From Neoceratodus forsteri (lineage: Eukaryota > Chordata > Ceratodontiformes > Ceratodontidae): 64,000 nucleotides of DNA. The DNA lies in the NCBI GenBank assembly GCA_016271365.2, contig JADMNL010000028.1, positions 52,532,001 to 52,596,000 of the forward strand, written 5' to 3'. Shown here piece by piece: positions 11,901 to 22,642 of this stretch (positions within the stretch are counted from its first letter, which is position 1; each line of letters begins with the position of its first letter). Made by a program: the position numbers and the translations under genes. The notes beneath the pieces were generated by a model that was not told the DNA's origin, did not search any database, and was given only the letters and a program-made list of their open reading frames with translations.

Positions 11901-12416
11901 ATCTTTAACAATCTGCCATAAAGCAATTGAGTCACAATAAATTTTTTTTTGAGAATCACCCTTAAATTTAAGGTCAATGTCACAATTAAAGTCACCTCCC
12001 CAAATGATGTGCCATCTGGAATAAAGAAAAGGTTTAATATCCTCAAATAATTTAATCTGGGATGTCTTGGTTTGTGGAGCATAAATGTTTACTAGGTGGA
12101 AATCAAAGTCCCTAAAAAAACAATCTAGGAGCAAAGCACGCCCAGGGCAGACATCCACTAATTTAGAAACCCTAAAAAGGGTAGAGGTAAAAAGAATACC
12201 AACACCATCTGCCACATCAGGCCCAAAGGTCCAAAAAGAAGGTCCCCACACCCATCTCTTCTGTGCTTGTGCAATTTCTGCAAGAGAAGACAATCTGGTC
12301 TCCTGCAAAAAAATGACATCAACCTGTAAAGTACTAAAAAAAGAAAAGAGTGAAAGCCTTTTCTTAAAATTTTTAATACTACATGCATTGAAAGAAGCAA
12401 TTTTTAGCGTAGCCAT
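8920..12416 (-). pseudogene. Tx1-clade LINE ORF2 (endonuclease and reverse transcriptase), broken
   Basis: ORF2 provides nicking and reverse transcription for target-primed integration. The likely start is the Met at 12416, directly before the endonuclease motif IASFNACSI. The endonuclease is open to 11460 and shows FLQETRLS, GGDFNCDID, RIDFLFVS and SDHHLL, the expected AP-endonuclease metal and catalytic boxes. After breaks near 11.4 and 11.0 kb the RT follows: WRPISLLNSDYKIFAKIL (~10.85 kb), FIVALDQIKAFDRV (~10.65 kb) and CYADDVTLF (~10.36 kb), so the catalytic aspartates survive. The C-terminal frame 9708-8920 carries CLRPSC...HFYLDCPF, a Cys/His motif typical of L1/Tx1. At least five interruptions exist. 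Confidence 0.85.
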
Positions 12417-14462
12417 GACCGAAAAGATTAGCTGCAGGACCCAGACTTCTGTGAAAAACTCGCTTTCCTTTTTTTTTCCATTCTTCCCCTTCCTTTCTTT
12501 AGCAAGTTCAGTAGTTTTACTATCCTCCTCATCTGAAATCAATTCTGAACGATGAGAGGTATCAGATTCCAAGTCAGATTCCCTTCCCTCACCTTGTAAA
12601 GGAGAAAAAAAATTTTCCACCAAAACAGGGGTAACAGAAGAGTGCTTAAGAGAAGCCCTTGTAAATCTCCTAGGTTTAACAGTCTCAAAGGGAGGGGGCA
12701 TAGAAGAAGATGCCAGTTGTGAATCCGATATATCAGAGGGAACAGAGGGCATAGGAATCTGAGACACAGCCACCGTAGCAGAGGGGGCCGCTTCAGTGGT
12801 AGTAGAGGGAGGACTATCTGCAGTTACCTGGAGTGAGTCACCATCACCCCCAGCCGAAAGCAAAGGAGCAGCATCATCTCCCCTTTTGGCCTGGGCTTTA
12901 TGAACCAAGTCATCAGGATCCCAACCCCCTGATTTGTTGTGTGTAGCCCACGGACATTGGTGAAAGGCATGACCCTTCTCTTCGCATAAATTACACTGGA
13001 AAATATTGTGACATCTGTCCACCGAATGCCCAAACCCCCCCGCACAGTGGGCATTTCAGTAGGTCACAAGAGCTGCTAAGATGAGTTTGAGCACCACATT
13101 TATAACAGGCATGGGGTTGTCCTCCACAGAAGCAAACCCCTCTATCCTTACCCCATAAAAAAACTATTGGGTAAATGCTTAACCTCGCCATCCACTTGAG
13201 ATAGTTTTACCTTAAATTTCCAGCTAGCTGCCTGTCCAAATTCCCTCTAAATCTAAAATGGCTTCAGGGGGACCCAGGACTTCACATCGTTTTTGCAACC
13301 AGTGATATATATTACCAACATTTACCCCTTCATTCCGAAACATAACTGTAACGTATCTAATCAGGGGCTTCGTAAGGGGAAGAGCATAGAATGGGACCCA
13401 GAGAGGAGAAGATTTTATCATAGCATATTTATCCCAGAATTTCTCCAACCACGAGATGTCTTAAAACTAATATCAAAGAGTCTTCACGGAAATATGAATC
13501 AGAGCAAAAATATCAATAGGGAAAAAATTCATTGAGCCCTTCAGCAAAGTATTTGCTACATAATATCTATCAGGGTGAGATTGCAAGCCTCCCCTATAAC
13601 GTAGGCGAACTGCATTTCTCCTAGGAGCCTGTTCCAGTTGATTTTTAAACAGTTTGGACATTGGAAGTTTAGGGTGTTGTAAGCCAGTTGGAACTTCTGA
13701 GGGCTGAGAGGCAGTATCAGGCATAAGATTTTCAACACCCCCCAACGAACTTGGCCTAGAAAAGGCCAAAGAACGTTCACCTAAAGGCTGCGCCTTATCT
13801 TATCCCCCATGGCAGTCCATACCTGATCTCAGTGATGTAGACACGTTGGCATGCATCTGAGAGGCAGTAGAAGTGTGCGGGCAGTCTTTCCAGGCCGGGT
13901 CAGGGATCCATTGTCCAGTAGAAGTCCGTTTCCAGCCAGAGTCAGTAAGCACATCCTCAGCCGACCAGTCCATGGCAGGATAAGAAGATTTCCGCTGTGA
14001 AATCCCAAACTGTTGCCTAATCACTTGAGAAGCATTCAGTGTAGCAGGGGAACTCTCAGAGACCACATCCAGAGCAACCGGTAAAGCCGACGGCAAGTGC
14101 ACTCCATGAGTCCCCTCAATCATTTCCTGTGGTACGCTCCGGCTAGGCAGTCGATCTGTATCCGGCGACTGCAAAGTTCGATCCTTGGAAGGGTGAACCG
14201 AAGGCAGGGCAAAAGAAGTGTCAGCAATCGAAAGACCAAGGTCAGTAGCACCCAAATTAGACTGCAACTCCATCTGAACATTCTCCAAAGTACGTCTGCA
14301 ATGCTCCGTGTCCACTAAAGAAGCCTCCGTAGTAACAGTAACATCTCCCATAGACTCCGACAAGTCTAACCTCCCGACCTCCTTCTCCATCGAGAACAGA
14401 AAGCACACTGAGCAGCCCAACAGGCTGTGAACAGCGTCCTCTGTCGGCGGCAATGCACAGCA
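8938..14462 (-). mobile_element. Tx1/L1-clade LINE, nearly full length
   Basis: This is a non-LTR element on the minus strand with 5' end near 14462 and 3' end near 8938, about 5.5 kb. It is flanked by 'gagtaggggaa' on both sides (8927 and about 14464), consistent with an 11-bp target duplication. Gene order is ORF1 with three CCHC knuckles, then ORF2 with AP-type endonuclease, RT and a C-terminal Cys motif. This architecture is that of Tx1-clade LINEs. Several frameshifts and stops make this copy inactive. It sits inside an older dispersed repeat whose two halves match up across the insertion. Confidence 0.85.
12417..14453 (-). pseudogene. Tx1-clade LINE ORF1 (RNA-binding, CCHC zinc knuckles), frameshifted
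   Basis: ORF1 of Tx1-like LINEs encodes a nucleic-acid-binding protein of the retrotransposition RNP. Here 14453-13800 is a 217-residue N-terminal part of low complexity with no clear fold. 13769-13473 and 13448-13224 follow with an RRM-like region (RRNAVRLRYRG, DRYYVANTLLKG, VGNIYHWLQKRC). Then come three zinc knuckles: CYKCGAQTHLSSSC at ~13110, a second reading CPLCGG on one side of a frameshift at ~13040, and CNLCEEKGHAFHQC at ~12980. A Ser/Thr/Pro-rich acidic tail runs to the start of ORF2. There are at least three frame breaks. The spacing CX2CX4HX4C is clear in the first and third knuckles. Confidence 0.8.
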
Positions 14463-14575
14463 GAGTAGGGGAATTTCCCTGGTGTCCTGGCCAAATTTCC
14501 CTCATTCACTAAAAAACTACCACCAACAATTAATCTGGTTCAAGGTCAGTTAGCATTCATCTGTATCCCCCTCCC
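14463..14575 (+). repeat. Older dispersed repeat, right part
   Basis: This continues the repeat cut at 8937: 'gagtaggggaatttccctgg' followed by 'tgtcctggccaaatttcc'. In related copies I recall, this phrase follows the 'cccatggcac' phrase almost directly, which supports one interrupted element. Confidence 0.6.
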
Positions 14576-14639
14576 CCGGGTCGTGCCTGAAAATAGGCAG
14601 GATATGTCTAGTGCACTTACCCAGTCAACAAAAAATAAA

Positions 14640-15000
14640 TAAATAAATAGAGATGAGCTGAAGTTTAATTTCGTGGCCAAAGTTCCAACAAAATCAGCAA
14701 TTTCGCTGTACTAAATATTTCACAGAATTCAAGTGTTTTGCAAATTCCTCCCAGGAAATGCAGTATTTTGCCATGAAATTGCAGAATTTCACTGCAAAAT
14801 GAGGGAATTTTGCTCAAACTGCTGAATGTTGCCCAGGAGAGATGACATTCCTCAGTTTTTTGGCAAAATTTCACACTTCACAAGTGAAATTCCGCATTTT
14901 GTGGGTGGAATTTCACATTTTGCTTCTGCAAACAATTTCAAGAACTGCATAAAACTCACAAAATGTTGAGCAGAGTGGAGAATGCCAACTTTGCCCTTCT
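14640..15000. repeat. Degenerate AATTTCRCA-rich short repeats
   Basis: Short motifs of the type 'gaaatt(c/g)', 'aatttcac' and 'aattttgc' recur every 15-40 bases on both strands between about 14660 and 14940. It looks like a decayed short-period satellite or a MITE interior. No termini can be defined. Confidence 0.35.
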
Positions 15001-15503
15001 CTAATTATGATGCTAGTATGGGATTGTGCAGGAGGGTGATGAGGACTGTAAAGCGTATTGATTTCATCATATAGTATGAGTGGAATCTTTTTATTTTACT
15101 TAATGTTTTAGGATCCAAGGTAGAAACTGTACTGGCTGTTTTCTTGACGGGTCTTATGTTAACTTCATTCTTTATACAGTAGCAATAAGGTAGAAAGTGA
15201 AGCAGCCTTGAAGGCTGCATTATGTGATAAAATAAATTGTCAGAACACGTTCCATTACAAGTTCTGGCAGACTGGCTGCAATGGTTTCTGTTTCTTTACT
15301 GTAAACAGCTCTTTGGATCATTTTTGATCTATGTATTTCCCCAACGGTAGTAACAAATAAAAGACAGTGTCGAACTCTACTGTAATTATTTCACTGTTCA
15401 CTTTTTGCTATCTGGTATTAATGTATTATGTGCTGTTCTGTATAAAACCATAAGTAAAAAGTTCAAATAAAATAGCACATCTATTAAAATGTACTGTAAG
15501 ACA
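15001..15503. other. Unassigned AT-rich sequence left of DIRS-A
   Basis: I see no coding frame or repeat boundary apart from the DIRS-A end at about 15504. Confidence 0.4.
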
Positions 15504-15703
15504 GAAGAAAAAATTACTCACCTTAGTAATTGTACTTCTTCTAATGGAGTCTTGCTGTATTCTGACATATGCAGTTAGCCCCAGCCATCTGAACTGCTCC
15601 GGAGAGGAAAGGGATAACTCTATGCCAGAGCGTAGAATGTTGGGCTCGAGCTCGGTTCAAACCTCTGTCTGCTGCACTTCAAAGTGTAACCATCAGATTC
15701 TTA
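15504..15703. repeat. DIRS-A left inverted terminal repeat
   Basis: It begins 'gaagaaaaaattactcacc', an outer segment that is not shared with the right ITR. From about 15550 it is the inverse of the right ITR (cttgctgtattctgacatat, then gaactgctccggagaggaaa, then gagctcggttcaaacctctg). It ends at the 'atcagattctta' phrase. Confidence 0.9.
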
Positions 15704-15980
15704 CCAGCTCATACTGACTAACTACACCTTCTAGGTGGAAATTGTAAATAAACTAGCCAACAGGCAACCAATTTATTTGGGTCCCAAAAGACTCAGATCA
15801 AGAACCCCAAAACAATAACCAGGTAGTGAACAAACATAACTACAAAAAATAACATAAACAGAACCCACTGCCCCTTTTTTAAAAGGGGGGAGTGCCAAGC
15901 ACACCCCTAAGGTGCAACACTGTACCTGCCAGACCACTTCCCAAAAAACAGGTTCTGAGAAGGGAGGCAGGGAGGGAAGT

Positions 15981-16086
15981 CAGAATATGGCAAGACTCCA
16001 TTAGAAGAAACACAATTACTAAGGTGAGTAATTTTTTCTTCAAACAACATGAAGTCTTCCTGCATTCTGACATATGCAGACTACCA
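15981..16086. repeat. DIRS-A internal complementary region
   Basis: The left half (ccattagaagaaacacaatt, then actaaggtgagtaatttttt) is the reverse complement of the outer end of the left ITR. The right half (caaacaacatgaagtcttcc, then tgcattctgacatatgcag) is the reverse complement of the outer end of the right ITR. The two halves meet at 'cttcaaac'. In DIRS biology this region templates completion of the cDNA ends before circularisation. It lies just after the 3' end of the YR frame. Confidence 0.88.
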
Positions 16087-16117
16087 AGTAGTACCTCCAA
16101 GGAGGAGTGTACCGAAT

Positions 16118-17544
16118 CTATTTTGGGAATAGGCTGTACAGTACTGCTGTGCCAAACCTAGCATAACTCCTAGCCTGGATATCCAGAGAGTAATGCTTGG
16201 TGAATGTATGGACTGTTTTCCAGGTGGCTGCTTTGCATCTTTCTAGTAAGGGTATATCTCTGGCAGCAGCCAGAGAAGCAGCTGTACCTCTCATCGAATG
16301 AGCCCTCAGGCCTGAGGGGGGTATTTTGCCTAGCTTTTCATAGCAGAATTGTATAGAAGAGACAATCCACCTGGCAATAGTTCTCTTAGTAGCAGGTTTA
16401 CCCTTTCCCACTTCTCCATAAGTGAGAAACAACTGAGGACAGTCAAACCTAACTGCCTTAGTGCGTTCTATGTAGTAGCTAAGTGCCCTCTTAACATTGA
16501 AAATGTGTAATCTCTCTCTCCTGAAGAAGAATGATCAGTGAAGAACACAGGAAGAGACATGGACTGGTTCAGATAAAAATCTGAAACCACCTTGGGTAAG
16601 AACCTCCTGTTGGTTCTAAGGACCACCTTATCTCTATGGAATGAGATAAAATCAGGCTCCACTGACAGAGCTTGTAATTCACTGATACATCTGGCAGAAG
16701 TGATAGCTACCAGGAACACAGTTTTCCAAGTCAAGTACTAAAGTTCTGCTGAAGCCAAAGGCTCAAAAGGGGGTTGCATAAGCTGAGCAATGCAAACATT
16801 AAGATCCCAAGCAGGAGTAGGATCCTTAAAGGGGGGTGTTGGTATGGAGCAAACCTTTAAAGAACTTACAGAAAACAGGGTGAGATGCCAGGGAGGAAGC
16901 CTTCCCCACTGACAGGAATGCAGACACAGCTGCTAAGTGAACTTTCGGAGTGGCTGGCCTAAGGCCTAAGCCATTAAGATGAACCATATAATCCAGAACT
17001 GTAGCCAAATCAGCAGTATCTGGTGAGACACCCCTATTGGAACACCAAATACTGAATCTTTTCCATTTGAAATTATAAGTTTTTCTGGTGGCAGGTTTTC
17101 AAGAGGCTTTGAGAATATCCAGCACCCCTGAGACAGATGCAGACTTGCATATTCTAACTCTTCAAGAGCCACGCCTTGAGGTTGAGAGACCAAAGGTTGG
17201 GGTACCATATCCTCCCCTGAGAGAAGGTTAACAGACTGTGTTTCTTGGGAAGAGATAGGGGAAGATGGACTGCTAGGGACAGCAATAGAGGATACCAAGG
17301 CTGCCTGGCCCAGTCTGGTGCAATCAGGATCACTGCATGACTGTGACCTTATCTTGACCAGAACCTTGAACAATAGGGGGAAGGCATACAGGAATTTCCC
17401 CTCCCAATCCAGAACTAGAGCATCCATGGGGACTGAGCCCAGGACTGGGGGTCTGCAACAGAAGAGAGGAAGTTGATGATTGTCTGGTGTTGCAAAGAGA
17501 TCTGTCTCTGGAGTGCCCCATTTTGAGAAAATTACATTCAACAC
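16118..17544 (-). pseudogene. DIRS-A tyrosine recombinase, broken
   Basis: The YR integrates the circular DNA copy by site-specific-type recombination, in place of an integrase. The coding sequence is split over frames 17544-16966, 17008-16826, 16734-16468 and 16432-16118. The first part still carries the end of pol (WGTPETDLFATPDNHQL). The middle part has ITSARCISELQAL with the first catalytic Arg. The last part has GLRAHSMRGTAASL (His-x-x-Arg box) and HTFTKHYSLD (tyrosine nucleophile). So the R, H-R and Y residues are all visible, although frameshifts prevent one continuous protein. The internal complementary region follows directly downstream. Confidence 0.85.
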
Positions 17545-19033
17545 TAAGGGATCCAGGGATCATTCTTGATGGCCCTGAGGTATCCTGCTCAGAGCTGCTA
17601 GCACATTGTCCTTCCCTAGAAGGTGGACTGCTACCAGAGATGTCTGCAGGGAATAAGCCAGAGACCATAATTTCATGGCTTCTGTGCACAAGGCCATAGA
17701 TCGAGTGCCTCCCTGCTTGTTGATGTACCACATGGTGGTGGTGTTGTCTGTCCTGACCTGAACCACCTTGTTCTGTACTGAGTCCAAGAAAGCTTGAAGA
17801 GCCAGGTACACTGCCCTGAGCTCCAGAAGATTGATATGAAGTAGAGATTCCTGAGGGGACCACACTCCCTGTGCTGTGAGGGGTCCCAAGTGGGCTCCCC
17901 ATCCCAAGAGAGAAGCATCTGTGGTTAACACCCCAGAATGAGTCTGGGTGATGAATGGGACTCCTTGTCTGAGGTTGTCCTGATCCAACCACTATTGGAG
18001 AGCCTGGATCCGAGTCTGAGTCACTGGAATCAGTTTGGTTAGAGGATCTTTTTCTGAGACCAAAAGGATGGAACTGAATGTCCCTCATCTGAAATCTGGC
18101 TCCCTGCACCACTGCAGTGGAAGCTGCCATGTGGCCCAGGAGCGAAAGAAAATGACTTGCTGGACAAGACACCAGAAGGCGGAAAGAAGAAACCAGGTCT
18201 GTAAGGGCCTTTACCCTTGCCAGAGGAAGAAAAGCTTTTGCTTGGACAGTGTCCAACTCTATCCCTATGAAGGTCAGGAGTTGCACTGGTTCAAGAACTG
18301 ACTTTGGAAGATTGAGGAGGAATCCCAGAGAAGTGAGCAATTGTTGTGTCACTTGCAGGTTTGACTTGACTTGGTCTGAGGACTGCCCCACAATGAGCTG
18401 GTCGTCCAGGTATGGAAAAATTGAAATGTTTTGTCTCCTTAGAAAGGCCACCACTACTGTTAGGCATTTTGTGAACACCCTTGGTGTGGATGTTAGTCCG
18501 AAGGGCATTGCTCTGAACTGATGATGGCCTGAAGGCAATTCAAACCTGAGGTACTTTTTGTGGGAGCACCTGATGGGAATGTGAAAGTAGGCATCCGTGA
18601 GGTCCAGGGAGGCTAGCCAGTCCCCTGGCCTCAGACAGGGAAGAAATACTCCCAGAGTCACCATTCTGAATTTTGGCTTGACTAGGTGCTTGTTTAAGTA
18701 TCTTAAGTCTAGGATGGGCCACCACTCCCCTGTCTTTTTTAGGATAAGGAAATATCTGGAGTACAGACCCTTGCTCCTGTGTTGAGTAGGAACTTTCTCT
18801 ATGGCTCTGAGAGCCAGCAGAGAGGAAACCTCTGCCTCTAGGGCAATGGTTTTGGAAACGTTTGCAGGTGGAAAAGACCTGACCCTCAGCTTTGGAAATT
18901 TTTTGAAACTGAGGGCCAGTCCCTGGCTTACTACCTCCAGGACCCACTTGTTTGAGGTAACAGACTTCCAGGCCTGGAAGTAGTAAGCCAGCCTGCCTCC
19001 TACTGGAAGAGGAGAGTCGACCCGGGCTGACAC
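17330..19033 (-). pseudogene. DIRS-A reverse transcriptase and RNase H
   Basis: A 567-codon minus-strand frame starts at 19033 and carries an RT domain. It shows GEWWPILDLRYLNKHL, LASLDLTDAYFHIPI (first palm Asp), FRAMPFGLTSTPRVFTK and IFPYLDDQLIVG (YLDD catalytic pair intact), then LLNLPKSVLEPVQLLTFIG. Near 18.0 kb the true frame shifts to 17988-17560. That frame holds RNase H: LTTDASLLGWGAHLG, LLELRAVYLALQ, VRTDNTTTMWYINKQGG and a damaged ALSR box. The RT catalytic core of this copy is the best preserved of the three in the window. It would need one frame correction to reach RNase H, so it is scored as broken. Confidence 0.88.
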
Positions 19034-19034
19034 A

Positions 19035-20659
19035 TCAAGGTGTCTGCTTGGCAGGAGCCTTAGATTGGGAGGAGGATGCAGCCTTGCTCATCCCCCTTCT
19101 GCCTCTTCCTCTGAAGAACCCCCTCTGAGGAAAAGGAGAGCAGGCCTGTGCCTGGTAGAAAGAACTGTGAAAAGGCCTGCCCCTGCCCCTAGACTGCTGC
19201 TTCTGAGGAGTTGCCTGCCTTTCCTTGGCCTGTGCACTCCTGTAGGTGGTCCTGTATTCATCCATCTTTTTCACGTAATTCTCTGTCTGCTCCCCAAACA
19301 AAGAATTAGCCACCACAGGGAAATCCATGGCCTTAGCCTGGGTGTCCTGTGAGAGGCTAGTACATCTGAACCAAGGACATCTCCAAAGAGATGCAGATGT
19401 AGCCATGACTCGTGATGACACATCATTTGAGTCCACAGCAGCATGAAACTGAACCTTAGATTCCTTAATCCAATCAGCAGCCACCTCCTCCAGCTCCTTG
19501 GCTAGTTGGGGGGAAGCCTGTTTAGCCAGTTCCAGAACAGTATCCCATCTGGACTTCTGGTATCTGACTGTGTAGGCCATATTGTTTGCCTGCCTGAGTC
19601 TCAAGGAGGATGCCAAGTACTGTTTTTTGGCCATAGCATCCACCTTCCTTGAGTCTTTATCTGGGGTGTGTGAAACCAAAGGTATATCAGCCTTGTCACA
19701 GGCTGCAGCCTGCATGACCCCAACATGGCTGCATTGTTGGAACATGTACTTCATACCTGGGCCTGACAGCATATACCTCCTGTCCATTCGCTTGTCCACA
19801 GGAGGTAATGAATTTGGTGTCTGGAGAATTATTTGTGTCTGTTTCCTAAAAGATTTATGGAGGGGAAAAGACAGCCTTTTGGACTCTGGAATGTCCATCA
19901 TTTCTACATAGTCAGGCTCCTCTTGTTCATCAACAACTTCAACCAGAGGGAGCTGGAGGGTCTCTGCCACTTTTTTGTAGAACAAATAGTGGAAAGGGAC
20001 TCGGAAAGCCTGGGAGGGGAAACATTAGAAGGTCTGTCTGGGGAGATGTCCAGTTCAATGGACTCATCCAGACCTTCCACATCACCATCACCATCATCAT
20101 CTCACTTATAATCTTCCTCCCCCTCCAAATCCCGTTCATCATATTCATCTGGACAATATTCTGGAACCGGCGGAATCGACCGAACCAAGCGCCTACCGAG
20201 AGGTGCCGGATCGAACAGAATCGGATGGAGCAATTCCAAAATACTTATCGCTCTGGCTATCTCCTCGGCAGTTGGAGGTTGCGGTTCTGGATCCGAACCA
20301 GATGATTTTCTCTTTTTCTTAGACGGAACCGACCCCTCAGGATTGGCTCTCCTTTTGCCCGAGGGAGTATCGCCCAGGTCAGTGGGCACTCCCTCAGGTT
20401 CGGTCAGAACTGAACCAGGCTGGTCATCCGGATCAGCGGACTTCTCAGCCTCCTTTTCCCTAAGCCTACCCAATCTCTTATCCAGGGTAGCCTTCGGGAA
20501 ATTCTTACAAATTTGGCAGTCTGAATCAAGGTGGTCAAACCCCAGACAGTAAACATAGGTGGTGTGAGCGTCTGCCTTAACAAAGGCAGCCCCACACTCA
20601 CTATAGTGTTGAAACCCTGTGGACCCAGTTTTTCTCTTGGGTTTCTCAGACATAGCCAT
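19035..20659 (-). pseudogene. DIRS-A gag-like ORF1, broken
   Basis: ORF1 of DIRS elements is the presumed nucleocapsid-like protein. The start is at 20659 (or the next Met, 20653: MSEKPKRK), and the first part stays open to 20102. It carries a Cys/His cluster (YVYCLGFDHLDSDCQICKNF), then basic and acidic stretches. The frame resumes at 19985-19035 (FYKKVAETLQLPLVEVV, DEQEEPDYVEMMDIPESKRL) after a stop and frameshift in the acidic linker at ~20.0-20.1 kb. The C-terminus is Arg/Gly/Gln-rich (QSRGRGRPFHSSF), fitting RNA binding. The same order is seen in copies B and C. Pol begins two bases downstream of the last ORF1 codon. Confidence 0.8.
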
Positions 20660-20904
20660 CCTAACATTTACCCTTTAGCAGCTTTAAAGCCAGACAAGAC
20701 CCCCCCCCCGTCGATTACCAACTGTGTTACGGGCTGTGAAAAAAATCATCTAAAAATATGTTTTTTGAAACTGATAGGGACCAGTACCTCACACTAAGAA
20801 AATAAAGAATAAAATCAATCAACACAATTGGTTCCGAACCGGACTGATTGAAAAAACTTTATAATTTCCACACAAAATACAGAAATTAAACAGTAACTAA
20901 AGTC

Positions 20905-20995
20905 CACTACCTACCTTTTGTGACAAGGTACCTTTGTAAATGAGCCTATGGCTCAAAGGTTTTCCAAACTGCTTTTAAATAAAATAAATAAAATA
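20905..20995 (+). mobile_element. Short LINE/SINE 3'-tail insertion inside the DIRS-A leader
   Basis: 'gtacctttgtaaatgagcc', 'tatggctcaaaggtt' and an (AATAAA)n-like end occur here. The segment interrupts leader sequence that is continuous in copies B and C (after the 'gtaagt(a/g)ac' phrase). The same 3' tail ends a LINE at 24235 (minus) and one at 33640 (plus). The GAGCC-TAT-GGCTC core can form a small hairpin. Confidence 0.6.
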
Positions 20996-21133
20996 CGTCA
21001 CTTACTGTACCGCAGACAGGGATCTGAACCGAAAAAAGTAAAGACAATTATGGTTTAAAACCGACGTTTTACTGAGACCGAACCGACAAGCGAAGGAGAG
21101 AGATCTCCGGAGCGACTGTTCAGTTAGGCGGAG

Positions 21134-21303
21134 TAAAGAATCTGCTGGTTACACTTTGAAGTGCAGCAGACAGAGGTTTGAACCGAGCTCAAGCCTAACG
21201 TTCTATGCTCTGGCATAGAGTTAACTCTTTCCTCTCCAGAGCAGTTCAAGTGCTGGGGCTAACTGCATATGTCAGGATACAGCAAGACTTCATGTTGTTT
21301 GAA
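21134..21303. repeat. DIRS-A right inverted terminal repeat
   Basis: It runs from 'taaagaatctgctggttac' to 'catgttgtttgaaa' and is inverted relative to 15550-15703. In element orientation this is the 5' end (ttcaaacaacatgaagtctt), identical in phrase to the 5' ends of copies B and C. Confidence 0.9.
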
Positions 21304-22334
21304 AGTGTATTGCTTTAATTTACAAATTTTTTTTTCCCTTCCTCAGCCCAGGAGCTTATATGTGAGTTGAAAGTTTGATGCTTAACTTTATTAAAAATTG
21401 CCACCTAGGCATCAATTTACCCTTCTCTCATTTTTAGCTCACTGATATGTATAAAAGCGCTAGATGATATCTCTAAGAACATTTCGAAAGTGCAGGTTAT
21501 GAAACTATCGTACTGTAACCAATTATTTCATTTTATGCATTGTATTGTATTATTTGAAGTAAATCGGTAAAACAAATCCTAACATAAAATCATAGAATAC
21601 CAAAGCTTCATTGTATAGTTTCGTTTTTTTTTTCCATTACATTTTTTCCACCCAGCAACTATACTGTCTTTGGTCTGTGATCTCAGCCTGGATTACCACT
21701 CTAGCTTCCCTTCAGATGCACCTACTAATCCTAGAGGTGACAGGACCAGATTCCCTCTTGCCACAAATACCCCTATAACAGAGCCCTATTAGGGCAAGTA
21801 CATACTGGCTTACTGGGGGGATGCATCCACTGTGGGAGGCAACGTGAAGATACTCATGGCCATTCAGCGGCTTTGAGGCAGATGGGCTGGAGGTGAATGC
21901 CATTAATGCAGGATGGGCATTTCAACTCCATGTGTTGCTAAGGCCCTTACATAGCCTGCGGTCACATTTACGGAGCACGTGTAATGATGGCCATCCCACT
22001 GGTGAAGCATGACTGAGATCGCATGTTCACCCATAACATCGAGATCTTCTCCCATCCCATGTTAACAATTATTATTGCAGTAGGCTGACCAACCCCCCTC
22101 AGATCCGTGAAGCGATACCTCCACGTCATGTTCTGGCCCCATGGTCCCGCAGGGTGGGAGTCAGGATTGGGTTTTGCTTCGTTATCTCTGACAAGGCAGT
22201 ACAGCACAGTCCCAGCTGGCACCCCTCGGGAAGGAAGCCCAGTGTATGATTTCTAGTTAACAAATACAAATAATCACAACTTGGCATGCACATGCAGACA
22301 AAACAGAAGAACATATTTTCCCCAAAATACTTAC
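21304..22334. other. Unassigned
   Basis: No domain-bearing frame. The short frames at 21.7-22.3 kb have no recognisable motifs. There is a poly-T stretch near 21625. Confidence 0.35.
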
Positions 22335-22407
22335 GCAATGTACGTTTTGTTCATTTTCCTCAACTACTTCAATTCTTCAATAAAGATATTAAGGGGATTA
22401 TTTTCTC
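22335..22407 (-). other. Possible 73-nt exon on the minus strand (low confidence)
   Basis: On the minus strand a polypyrimidine tract (tttctctttttctttacttt) ends in CAG directly before 22407. 73 nt later comes GTAAGT, the best vertebrate donor consensus. All three frames contain a stop: the longest reads ENNPLNIFIEELK then TAG. It would therefore be an untranslated, terminal or non-coding RNA exon, or a chance pair of splice-like signals. No neighbouring exon is recognised. Confidence 0.25.
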
Positions 22408-22642
22408 CTGAAAAGTAAAGAAAAAGAGAAATAACAATATAGTTTACATTAGTTACTGTAAATTAATTTCATCATCTTTAATTACTTGTTCCACACTCGG
22501 GTGATATGGTTAAACAGCCATTGCTGTTCTCTGTCAGTACATTGTACGTAAATATGTTCCTACATTTGTAGAAAACACAGTTCTTATTGCATAATTAGGT
22601 TTCTGTGAATCATCCTATCTACCCCCGTCCCGGCCAGTCAGG

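Larger units (their letters stand above)
15504..21303 (-). mobile_element. DIRS retrotransposon copy A, complete ends
   Basis: This is a 5.8-kb tyrosine-recombinase retrotransposon on the minus strand. Unequal inverted terminal repeats lie at 15504-15703 and 21134-21303, and an internal complementary region at 15981-16086 contains the complements of both outer ends joined together. Gene order on the minus strand is gag, RT/RNase H, then tyrosine recombinase (YR). All are broken by stops or frameshifts. No target duplication is obvious, as expected for this order. About 90 bp of foreign LINE-tail sequence lies within the leader (20905-20995). Confidence 0.92.
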
